A stretch of DNA of 64,000 nucleotides from Porticoccaceae bacterium UBA4026. GTDB taxonomy: Bacteria; Pseudomonadota; Gammaproteobacteria; Pseudomonadales; Porticoccaceae. Made by a program: the position numbers and the translations under genes. Positions 8,050 through 16,087 of this stretch are shown in pieces. The notes beneath the pieces were generated by a model. That model saw nothing but the letters and a program-made list of their open reading frames with translations, had not been told where the DNA came from and did no database searches. The first letter of the stretch is position 1. Each line of letters opens with the position of its first letter. The DNA lies in contig DGAQ01000052.1 of assembly GCA_002382445.1 (NCBI GenBank), positions 63,919 through 127,918 on the forward strand, read 5' to 3'.

Positions 8050-8874
8050 CTAAAATTGGAGACCTAAATGGCCTGGATCAAAAATTTTGTTTAATCGCCC
8101 CGCCAACCGAATGCCAGCCATAACCAAACGTTTCTCTAGATGCGCACTATTCCTATCCACATAGAGCTGCCCTATAACCACTGTTCGGTATTGTATTTCA
8201 GGACTAAAATTATATACCTGCTGCCGTAGCGCCCTGGATTCTTCAGCCCAGTCTAGAAAATCACTGTGGTTCCATTCCTGTATTTTCTGCGGGGATACTT
8301 GGTCGAGTAACTGCACATACTGGTCAGTTGTTAATTTTTTTGTTGCGATTATGCCGGTGTCCCACACCCAATGCAGATTTTTCGTTTTAGTCGCGTTGAA
8401 CCATTGAACCGCAACATCATTACCTCCTCTGTCGGCTTGCAGGCCAACATGCAGTGGCTGATGGAGGTCTTGAGCAAAATGGATAAAGAAGCGGAGTGCG
8501 TCTATTTTTTTAATCTTGGCTCCGCCGCTCTCAGTCAATTGCCCGTGAAAGCGCCTTATCGCCGTCAGAATGTCGCCGCCTGGGAGGTGCTCAATTTTAT
8601 CTAGCGATTCATCATCCGCGATATTAACATAATGCCATTGTGCAGACTCTTTATAGCCAGGAACGTAGCGAATCCGGTCGGGCCACAGGGCAATGTCGAT
8701 TAAATCAGCACCGCCGGTAAGCTCTGCGATCGCTTTTGTGGTGATGTCGGTTAGATGGTTTTTTGCAATTTGAGTGATGATTTTATGCCCATCCACACCG
8801 AACCCTGAGGCCCCTGAACTACTTAGGGCTAAGGCCAAAAGAAGAGCATAAATACTCAGGTACGTTGATCGCAG
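8050..8874 (-). CDS. Secreted S1/P1-type zinc-dependent nuclease
   Basis: All histidine and aspartate zinc ligands of the S1/P1 family can be placed: GH near the mature N-terminus, the Asp in ALWPDRIR, the His in QWHYVN, the set in FFIHFAQDLHQPLH, and NLHWVWDT. The family splits single-stranded nucleic acids into 5'-mononucleotides outside the cytoplasm. The nearest conventional start is a TTG at 8838, but this removes most of the signal peptide. Extending the frame to a CTG at 8874 gives LRSTYLSIYALLLALAL, a good signal peptide, and AGGGG lies seven bases before it. In P1 nuclease the mature protein starts with a zinc-binding Trp; here that position reads Phe (GFGVDGH). It opens the accessory block next to gmk. 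Confidence 0.85.
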   Translation of the reverse strand: MRSTYLSIYALLLALALSSSGASGFGVDGHKIITQIAKNHLTDITTKAIAELTGGADLIDIALWPDRIRYVPGYKESAQWHYVNIADDESLDKIEHLPGGDILTAIRRFHGQLTESGGAKIKKIDALRFFIHFAQDLHQPLHVGLQADRGGNDVAVQWFNATKTKNLHWVWDTGIIATKKLTTDQYVQLLDQVSPQKIQEWNHSDFLDWAEESRALRQQVYNFSPEIQYRTVVIGQLYVDRNSAHLEKRLVMAGIRLAGRLNKIFDPGHLGLQF

Positions 8875-9274
8875 AGTGAAACCCCTAGTTAGGTGAATGT
8901 CTAAGCCAATTCATTACAGTCTATTCATACATTTATATTAATGAAGCGATATCGCTGCCTTAGTAAGAAAGGACTTGAGCACTTCGATTATGTCAAATAA
9001 GCTGTTTCCCCACCAGTTTTGGCGATCATTGATGGAGATAGAATTTATCTCTAGGTTAAATTTCATCTTTATTAGGGGTTACAGTCGAGCTCATAGTCAA
9101 TAGGATGTTAGTGAGCAAGTGGACGTTTATCGAAATTTCTATGGACTTGATGGGTAAAGGCGACGAAAAAGGCAGTATTATGACCCTGTTAAGGGATACT
9201 TGTAGCTAAGAGAAAGGGCTTTAACGGTTAATCCTGAAAGGCAATTTTAACCGGTAAGCAAAGCGATCTATGAG
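8875..9274. other. 400-base stretch without a supported gene
   Basis: Between the divergent-facing upstream end of the nuclease gene and the end of the HAAS gene. No start with a ribosome binding site and no recognisable protein is seen. One plus-strand frame of 34 codons (9105-9209) contains MDLMGKGDEKGSIMTLLRD, which looks protein-like but has no good ribosome site and resembles nothing I can name. The sequence may hold the remains of a lost gene. Confidence 0.5.
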
Positions 9275-10267
9275 TTAATAGTTACCCTTAAAATGTCGCA
9301 TTTTCTTAGCTGACGAAAACAAATCCCAAAGATTAATCGCCAGTATCACTGCCAAGATAATATTGACGTTGATGTTGATAAAGGGCTCTATTTTCGCCCA
9401 ATCAAAATCCGTTAACTTAGAATCGGCTACCACAACGAACTTCGAGAATTGGCTGATCTGAAATAATATTGCGACGGATGCTATATTTAGAATAATGCCA
9501 GTTATCAAAGTTAATCGGCTAGAAGAACCCAAAGCTATTTTGTGTAAGCAATTAGCTGCGTCTAATCCAAGAACAAGGTTCACGCTCCAAAATACCGCTT
9601 GCCATTCTGAGTTCAAGGAAACATTGATAAATTCGGCATCGAAGCTTCCTGTCAGCGTCGAGCTCAACATGTTATTCCACCAAGCCAAAGCCAAAACCAA
9701 AAACAGCAATTCGAATACCGTTTCTACGCGACTCAAAGATAATTTTGGACTACTCCCTCTTAGGTCCTTTGCTGAAAAGGAGTAAAGGTATTTTACATCA
9801 AAACCAAATCGTTCCATTAGATAGAAAACAAGTGTTACATTTGCAAACACCCATAAAGCCGTTTCAAAAAAACTCGCAAACATTACAATAGCGCTCGTTA
9901 TAATATGACCGTCGGAAATGATTGCGGGCAGCGCTAATAATATTTTGACACTAAAAATGATCATGATTGCAATTTCTAGGGCCTTTTTATAAGCAGGGAA
10001 ATAAGACTCGCCAATTAACTTTTGATTCGGCAAATAGCGAGCAGCAACTTGCATGGGGTGGCCTATTTTTACTAGCAATTCCTCTTGTTCAATTTCAGTT
10101 AGGTCTCGATTGAGCTCTTCTTGCCGTTCTTCAAATTGGTCGTAAATAGAAGCTTCAAATTCTTCTCTTACATCTTTTTTTAGTTGATCAGGTAGGTAAG
10201 ATTCTAAGCTGTTCAAATAATTGTTTATCATTTGCATTGTGGGTCTCCGATTACTGGATATGATCAC
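9275..10267 (-). CDS. HAAS-domain membrane protein, PadR partner
   Basis: A 330-residue protein with a cytosolic helical N-terminus (NSLESYLPDQLKKDVREEFEASI, then a glutamate-rich helix and VKIGHPMQVAARYLP). This pattern matches the HAAS domain found beside PadR regulators. About six hydrophobic segments follow. The start is the GTG at 10267, which overlaps the PadR stop (GTGA), so the two are translationally coupled; ATGs at 10237 and 10231 are alternatives. By analogy with other PadR-linked membrane proteins it may sense an envelope or membrane state and act with PadR. The signal is unknown. It is encoded with padR as a self-contained pair. Confidence 0.75.
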   Translation of the reverse strand: MIISSNRRPTMQMINNYLNSLESYLPDQLKKDVREEFEASIYDQFEERQEELNRDLTEIEQEELLVKIGHPMQVAARYLPNQKLIGESYFPAYKKALEIAIMIIFSVKILLALPAIISDGHIITSAIVMFASFFETALWVFANVTLVFYLMERFGFDVKYLYSFSAKDLRGSSPKLSLSRVETVFELLFLVLALAWWNNMLSSTLTGSFDAEFINVSLNSEWQAVFWSVNLVLGLDAANCLHKIALGSSSRLTLITGIILNIASVAILFQISQFSKFVVVADSKLTDFDWAKIEPFININVNIILAVILAINLWDLFSSAKKMRHFKGNY

Positions 10268-10614
10268 TGGTTAATTTCTTTAGGGCTGTTAAGAATATTG
10301 TTTAAAGTTGATTCAACATTTTGCCAATCCTGAGTGAGTTGCTCTAAGGTTGTTTTGCCTATTTCTGAAAGTTGATAAAATCGTTTTTTGCGATTATTTT
10401 CTTCTCGCCACATGCTAGTAAGCAATTCTTGCTTCTCAAGCCGTCTCATTAATGGGTAGAGTGTTCCTTCATCAATATCTAACCCTTTCTGGAGCATGTT
10501 TTTTCGAAGAGAGTACCCATAGTGCTCAACTCGAAGTTCTGCTAAAACGGCGAGAATAAGAACGCCACGGCGCAACTCCAGTTTCAGTTTTTGATAGTGT
10601 TCGCTTTCACTCAT
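10264..10614 (-). CDS. PadR family transcriptional regulator
   Basis: A 116-residue PadR-type winged-helix repressor. The core is LRRGVLILAVLAELRVEHYGYSL, then DEGTLYPLMRRLEKQELL with the recognition helix and NNRKKRFYQLSEIGKTTL forming the wing. A short C-terminal helix makes it subfamily-2 (small) PadR. It is the first gene of a two-gene unit with the HAAS-domain membrane protein, overlapping it by four bases. An inverted-repeat array lies 25-66 bases upstream and is a likely autoregulatory operator. PadR proteins often respond to small aromatic or toxic molecules, but no ligand can be read here. Confidence 0.92.
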   Translation of the reverse strand: MSESEHYQKLKLELRRGVLILAVLAELRVEHYGYSLRKNMLQKGLDIDEGTLYPLMRRLEKQELLTSMWREENNRKKRFYQLSEIGKTTLEQLTQDWQNVESTLNNILNSPKEINQ

Positions 10615-10638
10615 AAATTTCCTCTTTGCTGGTTGCCA

Positions 10639-10674
10639 TACAGTATTTGATATACACTGTACGTCAAACAGTAT
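10639..10674. promoter_or_regulatory. Putative PadR operator (overlapping ACAGT/ACTGT repeats)
   Basis: Three half-sites occur just upstream of padR: TACAGTAT at 10639-10646, ACTGTA at 10656-10661 and ACAGTAT at 10668-10674. The first two form an inverted repeat with an 11-base spacer. The last two form ACTGT-N7-ACAGT with AT-rich flanks that also mirror each other (ATATAC and ATATG). Location and symmetry fit an autoregulated PadR promoter; binding is inferred. Confidence 0.45.
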
Positions 10675-10776
10675 ATGTGATCAAATATAAATATGCATTT
10701 ATGCCGATGAGCTCAGATATGGAGGAATTGCGATGCTGGTCGTGTGAACTCGACAGTAATAGGATGGACATTCTGC

Positions 10777-11007
10777 ATGATCAAGACCATTGCTCACAAC
10801 ACCCCGCTTGGGCATATATTAACGACCTGGAATCTTTGCCAGTCCGGACTTGCTCGGGAGACTGAGGTATCTTGGTAATTGGTAAATCGCGTTGCTAAAG
10901 GCGCTGAGGGAACCCCCTGGTGTTCTAATATTCAGAGTTTGGCGAAATACTTAGGCATTCCAGTAGATTCGATTTATCCTGAGTCGTCGAATTTTTCGAT
11001 GAAATGA
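10777..11007 (+). pseudogene. XRE-type helix-turn-helix regulator interrupted by one stop codon
   Basis: From the ATG at 10777 a single frame reads MIKTIAHNTPLGHILTTWNL, then CQSGLARETEVSW, a TAA at 10876-10878, then LVNRVAKGAEGTPW and NIQSLAKYLGIPVDSIYPES, ending at TGA 11005-11007. With the stop ignored this is a complete small Cro/CI-type HTH of 76 residues: helix 2 (SGLARETEVS), recognition helix (stop-LVNRVAKG), and the typical NIQSLAKYLGIPVDSIYP closing helices. The stop falls at the start of the recognition helix, so neither half can bind DNA alone. It lies only 8 bases before the P450 start and on the same strand, so it may once have regulated that gene. Confidence 0.72.
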
Positions 11008-11014
11008 ATGATAA

Positions 11015-12379
11015 GTGAGGCTACTCAGTTTGAATGTCGGGGCTACCCCAAAACCATTACTGCCCATAAAAGTCGGATTCATAGAGTCTTGGCGACTGGT
11101 TAAGTTGAGTTATTCTGACCCGCTCAAGCACACTCAGGAGTTAGAGCGAAAATATGGGAATGTGGTTCTACACAAAGTGGGTAAGATGAGCGTGGTCCAC
11201 CTGTTTGGCGCTGAAGCAAATCGACTGAGTTTGTTAAACCCAGGGCAAGTGCTATCTAATAAAAAAGCTTGGGACCAAATTATTGGGCGGGTTTTCCCAA
11301 ATGGCTTAATGCTACGCGATGGCGATGACCACCGTTATCACCGCAGACTTATGCAGGCAGGTTTTAAAAATAAAGCGATGCAGGGTTATTTTGAACAAAT
11401 GTCTCCACAGGTAGCTCAAAGTGTCGGGAGTTGGTTGTCACAAACTGAGCCTAAAGGAGTAAAAATTTATCCCATTATCAAGCAAATGACCCTGGATTTA
11501 GCCGCTACGATATTTCTTGGGATGAATCTCGGTGCAGAGGTCACAAAAATCAATCAGGCTTTTGAGGCTACGGTCGCGGCCTCCTTGTGGCGTATGCCCA
11601 TAGCGTTACCAGGAACATTGCTATGGCGTGGTATACGAGCCCGAAAAACAATGTGCGATTTCTTTTTGCCGATGATTTCAGAAAAGCGAGCAGGCGATGG
11701 CCAAGACCTGTTTTCGTTATTGTGCCGAGCGACAGATGAAGACGGCCAAGGTTACACGGATCAAGACATTGTCGACCATATTAACTTTCTGATGATGGCG
11801 GCTCACGATACAACCACCAGCGCCTTGACAAGTATGACCTATGCTTTGGCTAAGAATCCGGAGTGGCAAGAAAGATTATGGTCCGAGGTAGAGGGTTTGG
11901 GTGTTGATACGCCGTCATCCAATGACCTTAGCCAAATGGTTGAGACTGCCTGGGTGATGAAAGAGGCACTTAGACTTTATCCTCCGCTTTCGACATTACC
12001 AAAATTTAGTAACAAACCCTTTGAATTTCAAGGTTATATGGTCCCTGCGAACGCCTTGGTGGTGACTTATCCTATCCACACTCATCACTCTAAGGCTTAC
12101 TGGGATAATCCCGAGCATTTTGACCCATTACGCTTTAGTGACGAGCGCAAGGAGCATAAGCGTAACGCATATAGCTGGATCCCTTTTAGTGGGGGTGCCC
12201 ATATGTGCATTGGCCTTCATTTTGCCGAGATGCAAATTAAGCTCGTGATGTTTGAAATGTTAAAAAATTACCGATGGACTGTGCCCAAGGGGTATGAAAT
12301 GCCTGTGCAGCAGTCACCAATCTCAAAGCCTACTGATGGATTGCCTATCACCCTTAGCCGACGACCACAAAAAGTATAG
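11015..12379 (+). CDS. Cytochrome P450
   Basis: A 454-residue soluble P450 monooxygenase. The I-helix oxygen-activation motif is MMAAHDTTTSA, the ExxR motif is KEALR, and the haem loop FSGGAHMCIG places the axial thiolate at about Cys398. There is no N-terminal membrane anchor. The start is a GTG at 11015; no earlier ATG is available, and the first 25 residues are weakly conserved, so a later start is possible. The general shape (KYGNVV near 45, DGDDHRYHRRLM near 105) recalls CYP families acting on sterols, retinoids or fatty acids, but I cannot assign one. No ferredoxin or reductase gene is nearby, so redox partners must come from elsewhere. Confidence 0.93.
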   Translation: MRLLSLNVGATPKPLLPIKVGFIESWRLVKLSYSDPLKHTQELERKYGNVVLHKVGKMSVVHLFGAEANRLSLLNPGQVLSNKKAWDQIIGRVFPNGLMLRDGDDHRYHRRLMQAGFKNKAMQGYFEQMSPQVAQSVGSWLSQTEPKGVKIYPIIKQMTLDLAATIFLGMNLGAEVTKINQAFEATVAASLWRMPIALPGTLLWRGIRARKTMCDFFLPMISEKRAGDGQDLFSLLCRATDEDGQGYTDQDIVDHINFLMMAAHDTTTSALTSMTYALAKNPEWQERLWSEVEGLGVDTPSSNDLSQMVETAWVMKEALRLYPPLSTLPKFSNKPFEFQGYMVPANALVVTYPIHTHHSKAYWDNPEHFDPLRFSDERKEHKRNAYSWIPFSGGAHMCIGLHFAEMQIKLVMFEMLKNYRWTVPKGYEMPVQQSPISKPTDGLPITLSRRPQKV

Positions 12380-12425
12380 ATTTGAGCTGCTGGACTTTCA
12401 GTGAGCGCTGTAGTGATTTATTCTT

Positions 12426-12446
12426 GCCCTCAAAAATAGGGCAGTT
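12426..12446 (+). terminator. Short hairpin after the P450 gene
   Basis: GCCCT (12426-12430), a seven-base loop and AGGGC (12438-12442), then AGTTTA. The stem is short and the T-run weak, so termination here is only possible. Confidence 0.3.
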
Positions 12447-12536
12447 TATATTGGTTGAATAACGGATGTTAAGTGTAGGTTAAGCTTAATAGCTACTTTT
12501 AGCATTCATCCACTATAAAGGCAGCGAGAACAGACC

Positions 12537-12992
12537 ATGGACTTAAAAAAACATTATCAGCAGGCAGCTCGTGACGCCTGCCCCATCTATACCTTCTTGG
12601 ATTTACAGGTTGAAAGTATCGAAGATGGAATATACCGTGCGCGTACTCCCTTAAATAACAATACTAAGAATCACGTGAACATATTTCATGCTGGCCCAAT
12701 GTGGATGACCGCTGAATATTTGGGTGGTTTAATCGCTGCACACAATCTCGATGACCCCAAGTATCAGCCAGTGATTGCTGGGCTCAATATTAAATTTTTG
12801 CGTCCGGCAATGACCGATATTACTGCTGAGACAGAATTCAGTCCGGCTGATGCGTCGGCCATGAAAGACGCGCTGGAAGCCACGGGTCGCTTCGCCTACA
12901 AGCTTCATGTTGTAATAAAAGACACTGCCGGCAAGGTAGTAGCCGAAGCGGATGGAGACTATCTTATTAAGGATTTTTCTAATTTGATGTAG
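12537..12992 (+). CDS. DUF4442 hotdog-fold (thioesterase-like) protein
   Basis: A 151-residue single-domain protein with the hotdog pattern: substrate-side strands (GIYRARTPLNNNTKNHVN), then FHAGPMWMTAEYLGGLIAA, the central helix region with conserved histidine and glutamate, then strands ending VVAEADGDYLI. This matches DUF4442, usually described as putative acyl-CoA thioesterase. GIHG-type catalytic residues are not clear, so substrate and activity are unproven. It starts with ATG at 12537 after GCAGCGAGA. It is a separate unit, 157 bases after the P450 gene, and could share a lipid-related role with it; that link is only positional. Confidence 0.72.
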   Translation: MDLKKHYQQAARDACPIYTFLDLQVESIEDGIYRARTPLNNNTKNHVNIFHAGPMWMTAEYLGGLIAAHNLDDPKYQPVIAGLNIKFLRPAMTDITAETEFSPADASAMKDALEATGRFAYKLHVVIKDTAGKVVAEADGDYLIKDFSNLM

Positions 12993-13033
12993 TAATTGGC
13001 ATTATGATCGGCAGGAAAATTTAGAATAACAAT

Positions 13034-13054
13034 GACCCCCGAGGGTCTTAGTTT
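13034..13054 (+). terminator. Likely terminator after the DUF4442 gene
   Basis: GACCC (13034-13038), loop CCGA, GGGTC (13043-13047), then TTAGTTTT. It lies about 40 bases after the stop codon. The stem is only five G/C-rich pairs, so efficiency is uncertain. Confidence 0.45.
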
Positions 13055-13071
13055 TAGCAGAGACTTAATTC

Positions 13072-13314
13072 ATGAATAACAGCTCTATCTTGTGTGTGAG
13101 CGCTTTCTTTGTACTAACATCTGGCGGCGCTTATACAAAGCTAACGCCTAGAGAGTCCGCAGGATAAGTTGATAATTTATGTCGATTTTCGGCCGACCCT
13201 ATTCCAGAACATGAAGAGATAATTTACCGTGATCCTGACCTGATAGGTTATTCAGATTGCGTGGTAGATCATTTTTTTGAAAAATTTGCGTCGTTAACAA
13301 ATGCGCTGAGGTAA
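13072..13314 (+). other. Possible remnant of a small secreted protein (one internal stop)
   Basis: A single frame begins with ATG at 13072, gives a signal-like MNNSSILCVSAFFVLTSGGA, hits TAA at 13165-13167, then stays open for 48 codons (IPEHEEIIYRDPDLIGYSDC and more) to a stop at 13312-13314. The second half overlaps the end of the opposite-strand hydrolase gene by 46 bases. I do not recognise the protein. The open frames could be chance. Confidence 0.2.
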
Positions 13315-14210
13315 AGCTGAGTGCTCGCCAAATCATGGGACACAATTACCGAGAATCTGTCATTTTGATCTAAGGTATGTAACCATTTTCTCAGTTCAGA
13401 GGTGCGGTTTGTATTCTCGGGGACCAGTAGGTAGCTATAGATTGCACTCTTAGGAGTATCCTGATTTAAACTCGCTTTATCATTTGTTATATCTCCAGAG
13501 AAGAGAAAGACCTTATCGCCCAGCGCAACAGCCCACAAAGTGGAACCTGGTGTGTGCCCTCCTAAGGCGAGTGCTGCTATGCCCGGGAACTGAGGGGATT
13601 TATATAAGCTTTCATTATCGCCAGACGAAAAAGCGGTGCGCGTCAAACATGAGCCAAATACTATCTCGGCGCCTTCAGTTGTATTGAAGTTCTGTAACTT
13701 CCGTTGACTCTCTGTTTGCAACAACAGGGCACCGGGCCCTCTGGCATCACAAAAGCTCTTGATACCTTGAGTGTGATCAATATGCAGATGAGTAAAACCA
13801 ACGCCTGCAACGTATTTAGTGTCAGGCCCAAGCAATTCAGAAATGGTTCCCCTGACTGTTGCTTGGCCCGCTGATGGGTCCATTTTCTTCAAAAGCGCGG
13901 CAAAATTTTCAGCTTCTTGACGACTCATTCCCGCATCAATCAAAAAGCGTCTCCCATTCTCCCATTCAACCAATATCGAGATATGAGAAATTTGGCCACG
14001 GGCTAGCGGCTGGCTGGACGTGAGAATATAACTAAGCTTAGTGGGGCCGCTCAGAGCGTTTGACGGCTTAGTCAAGGCTAATAGCTCTTCTTCGCTGGGT
14101 AATGCGGGCGTCACGCCACGAATTTGAATATGCGCCGGTATCAAGACAATGCCGGCCCCTATAATTACCAAAATGACAAGGCTGCTGATAATTCTTAGAA
14201 CCCACTTCAT
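13269..14210 (-). CDS. Membrane-anchored metallo-beta-lactamase-fold hydrolase
   Basis: A 313-residue protein with an N-terminal hydrophobic segment (LRIISSLVILVIIGAGIVL), so it is anchored or exported. The metal site is HxHxDH (THLHIDHTQG), followed by a ligand His in GGHTPGST, the bridging Asp in FSGDITND, and a last His in IVSHDLAS. All metal ligands are present, so it should be an active binuclear hydrolase. The family covers lactonases, nucleases and thiolesterases, and I cannot choose a substrate; the layout resembles lactonase-like members. Its tail is convergent with the DUF4442 gene. It closes the accessory block before yicC. Confidence 0.85.
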   Translation of the reverse strand: MKWVLRIISSLVILVIIGAGIVLIPAHIQIRGVTPALPSEEELLALTKPSNALSGPTKLSYILTSSQPLARGQISHISILVEWENGRRFLIDAGMSRQEAENFAALLKKMDPSAGQATVRGTISELLGPDTKYVAGVGFTHLHIDHTQGIKSFCDARGPGALLLQTESQRKLQNFNTTEGAEIVFGSCLTRTAFSSGDNESLYKSPQFPGIAALALGGHTPGSTLWAVALGDKVFLFSGDITNDKASLNQDTPKSAIYSYLLVPENTNRTSELRKWLHTLDQNDRFSVIVSHDLASTQLYLSAFVNDANFSKK

Positions 14211-14373
14211 AAAAGCACTATCTCCTGTAATTTTGGGCTATAGAAAAGTTGAATAGAAATTCTATTAATCGTCGCGATGCAGCGGCACTGCACTCAATAG
14301 CCAGGGTAACACGACAAGAGCCAACCTGTTGCTGAATACCCAAAGAGCATTAGTTGAAAGCGCTCCTTCAAGG

Positions 14374-15237
14374 CTACTCAATATTTTGAATCTGCTCGCG
14401 CATTTGTTCGATGAGAACTTTTAGTTCCACTGATGCCTGAGTGGTGACACCAGCAATGGACTTGGAGCCAAGAGTGTTGGCTTCACGATTCAATTCTTGC
14501 ATTAAAAAATCTAGCCTGCGGCCAATAGAGTCTGAGCTCTGCAGGACGCGGCGAATTTCTGCAATATGCACTTCTAACCTGTCTAATTCTTCATCTACGT
14601 CAGAACGATTGGCAATAATGACCATCTCTTGCTCTAAGCGACCTTCGTCGAGTTGAGTTTTCATATCCACCATTTTTTCTTCAAGTCGCTTGCGCTGATG
14701 AGCAAGAATATCCGGCAGATTATCTCTTACAATCTTAACTTGCGATTCAATGCCTACTAGCCGTTGTTCAATAATATCAGCTAGTTTGTTGCCCTCGCGC
14801 TGCCGTCCTTGAAGTAGTTGATCAACGGTGGCACTAAATGTCTCGATAGCAGCCTTATGCAGACTTTCGGGTTCAATGTCCTGATCTTTCAAAATGCCCG
14901 GCCAGCGCATAATGTCCAGGGGTGATATGGGTGCAGGCTGATCAATTTGGTCAGCAATTTGTTCGGCAATGTCGATGTAGCGTTTAGCCAAGTTGAGATC
15001 GGCGTTAATGGCGGCATCACTATTGTTAAAAGCCATTTGCACTGAGCAATCTACCTTTCCTCGCGTGAGTTTTTTACGCGCTATTTCTCGCAGAGGCATT
15101 TCAATTTCTCGCAGAGTTTCAGGTAGTCTAAAACTTGTTTCTAGAAAACGATGATTGACTGAACGAAGTTCACAGGTCACGGAGCCCCAGGGAAAATCGA
15201 TGGTATTTCTGGCAAATGCGGTCATGCTGCGGGGCAT
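14374..15237 (-). CDS. yicC: YicC/YloC family endoribonuclease
   Basis: A 287-residue YicC-type protein starting MPRSMTAFAR, with WGSVTCELRSVNHRFLE in the N-terminal domain and the C-terminal signature FLMQELNREANTLGSKS. The family has endoribonuclease activity and modulates small-RNA turnover in E. coli. A long coiled-coil middle region (residues 150-240) is rich in Glu, Lys and Arg. It is divergent from rph with 117 bases between, the usual neighbourhood for yicC. In related genomes gmk follows directly; here the accessory block intervenes. Confidence 0.93.
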   Translation of the reverse strand: MPRSMTAFARNTIDFPWGSVTCELRSVNHRFLETSFRLPETLREIEMPLREIARKKLTRGKVDCSVQMAFNNSDAAINADLNLAKRYIDIAEQIADQIDQPAPISPLDIMRWPGILKDQDIEPESLHKAAIETFSATVDQLLQGRQREGNKLADIIEQRLVGIESQVKIVRDNLPDILAHQRKRLEEKMVDMKTQLDEGRLEQEMVIIANRSDVDEELDRLEVHIAEIRRVLQSSDSIGRRLDFLMQELNREANTLGSKSIAGVTTQASVELKVLIEQMREQIQNIE

Positions 15238-15354
15238 AGTATCTCCATTAGAGGGTATTAAGTGCGGTTATGGTAACAAAGGCGGCCACGCTGGTGTTAG
15301 ATTTGCTACAATTCCGCCAGATTTTATTCACCAACACTCTCTAGGAACTACATT

Positions 15355-16074
15355 ATGACCAGACCCAGTGGCCGAAGACCTGAACAACTGCGCCAAGTAA
15401 AGATTACTCGCGACTTTACCTGCCACGCCGAAGGCTCGGTATTGGTTGAATTTGGTAACACCAAGGTGATCTGTACCGCGAGTGTTGAGCAAGGGGTTCC
15501 GAGGTTTTTAAGAGGAAAAGGTGAAGGCTGGGTAACCGCTGAATATGGTATGTTGCCACGCTCAACTAATAGCCGCATGGATCGTGAAGCGGCCCGAGGT
15601 AAGCAAAGCGGACGCACCCAGGAGATTCAACGCTTAATAGGTCGCTCCCTGCGTGCGGCGGTTGACCTAAAGGAATTGGGTGAACACACCATTAATATCG
15701 ATTGCGATGTGATCCAGGCTGATGGCGGTACTCGAACTGCATCGATTACCGGGGCCTGTGTAGCTCTGGTTGATGCTATCCGTCATTTACAGCGCAGTAA
15801 GCGCATTACGGGTGACCCTTTAGTCTCGATGATAGCTTCTGTATCGGTAGGGATTTATAAAGGCGAAGCTGTGCTAGATTTGGACTATGCGGAGGACTCT
15901 AATGCTGAAACTGACATGAATGTGGTGATGAACAGTGAGGGTGGCTTCATTGAGGTGCAGGGCACTGCTGAAGCGGCACCTTTTAGTGGTGAAGAGTTAA
16001 CTACGATGTTGGATTTAGCGAAAAAAGGAATAGCAGATTTGGTGCGAGTGCAACAGATGGCGCTGGCTCAGTAA
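15355..16074 (+). CDS. rph: Ribonuclease PH
   Basis: A 239-residue phosphorolytic 3'-5' exoribonuclease that trims tRNA 3' ends. It begins [21 protein letters not shown], with the [19 protein letters not shown] strand pair, [23 protein letters not shown] (RNA-binding arginines), and the phosphate-binding [11 protein letters not shown] loop. [16 protein letters not shown] holds the metal-binding aspartates. Length and order match E. coli RNase PH. pyrE follows after 13 bases on the same strand, as in E. coli, so the two are co-transcribed. Confidence 0.97.
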   Translation: MTRPSGRRPEQLRQVKITRDFTCHAEGSVLVEFGNTKVICTASVEQGVPRFLRGKGEGWVTAEYGMLPRSTNSRMDREAARGKQSGRTQEIQRLIGRSLRAAVDLKELGEHTINIDCDVIQADGGTRTASITGACVALVDAIRHLQRSKRITGDPLVSMIASVSVGIYKGEAVLDLDYAEDSNAETDMNVVMNSEGGFIEVQGTAEAAPFSGEELTTMLDLAKKGIADLVRVQQMALAQ

Positions 16075-16087
16075 TCGGATTAGACTT

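Noticed and set aside
8875..9274. tRNA or small-RNA gene in the empty gap
   Set aside because: No cloverleaf or CCA-ending structure and no clear promoter-terminator pair was seen.
10626..10865. 79-codon plus-strand frame upstream of the P450 gene
   Set aside because: It overlaps the PadR operator region and the XRE remnant in another frame, has no recognisable domain, and the overlapping frame gives a clear HTH pattern.
10876..10878. In-frame TAA in the XRE frame as recoding (readthrough or a special amino acid)
   Set aside because: TAA is not used for selenocysteine or pyrrolysine, no stem-loop follows, and the stop sits in the recognition helix. A nonsense mutation is simpler.
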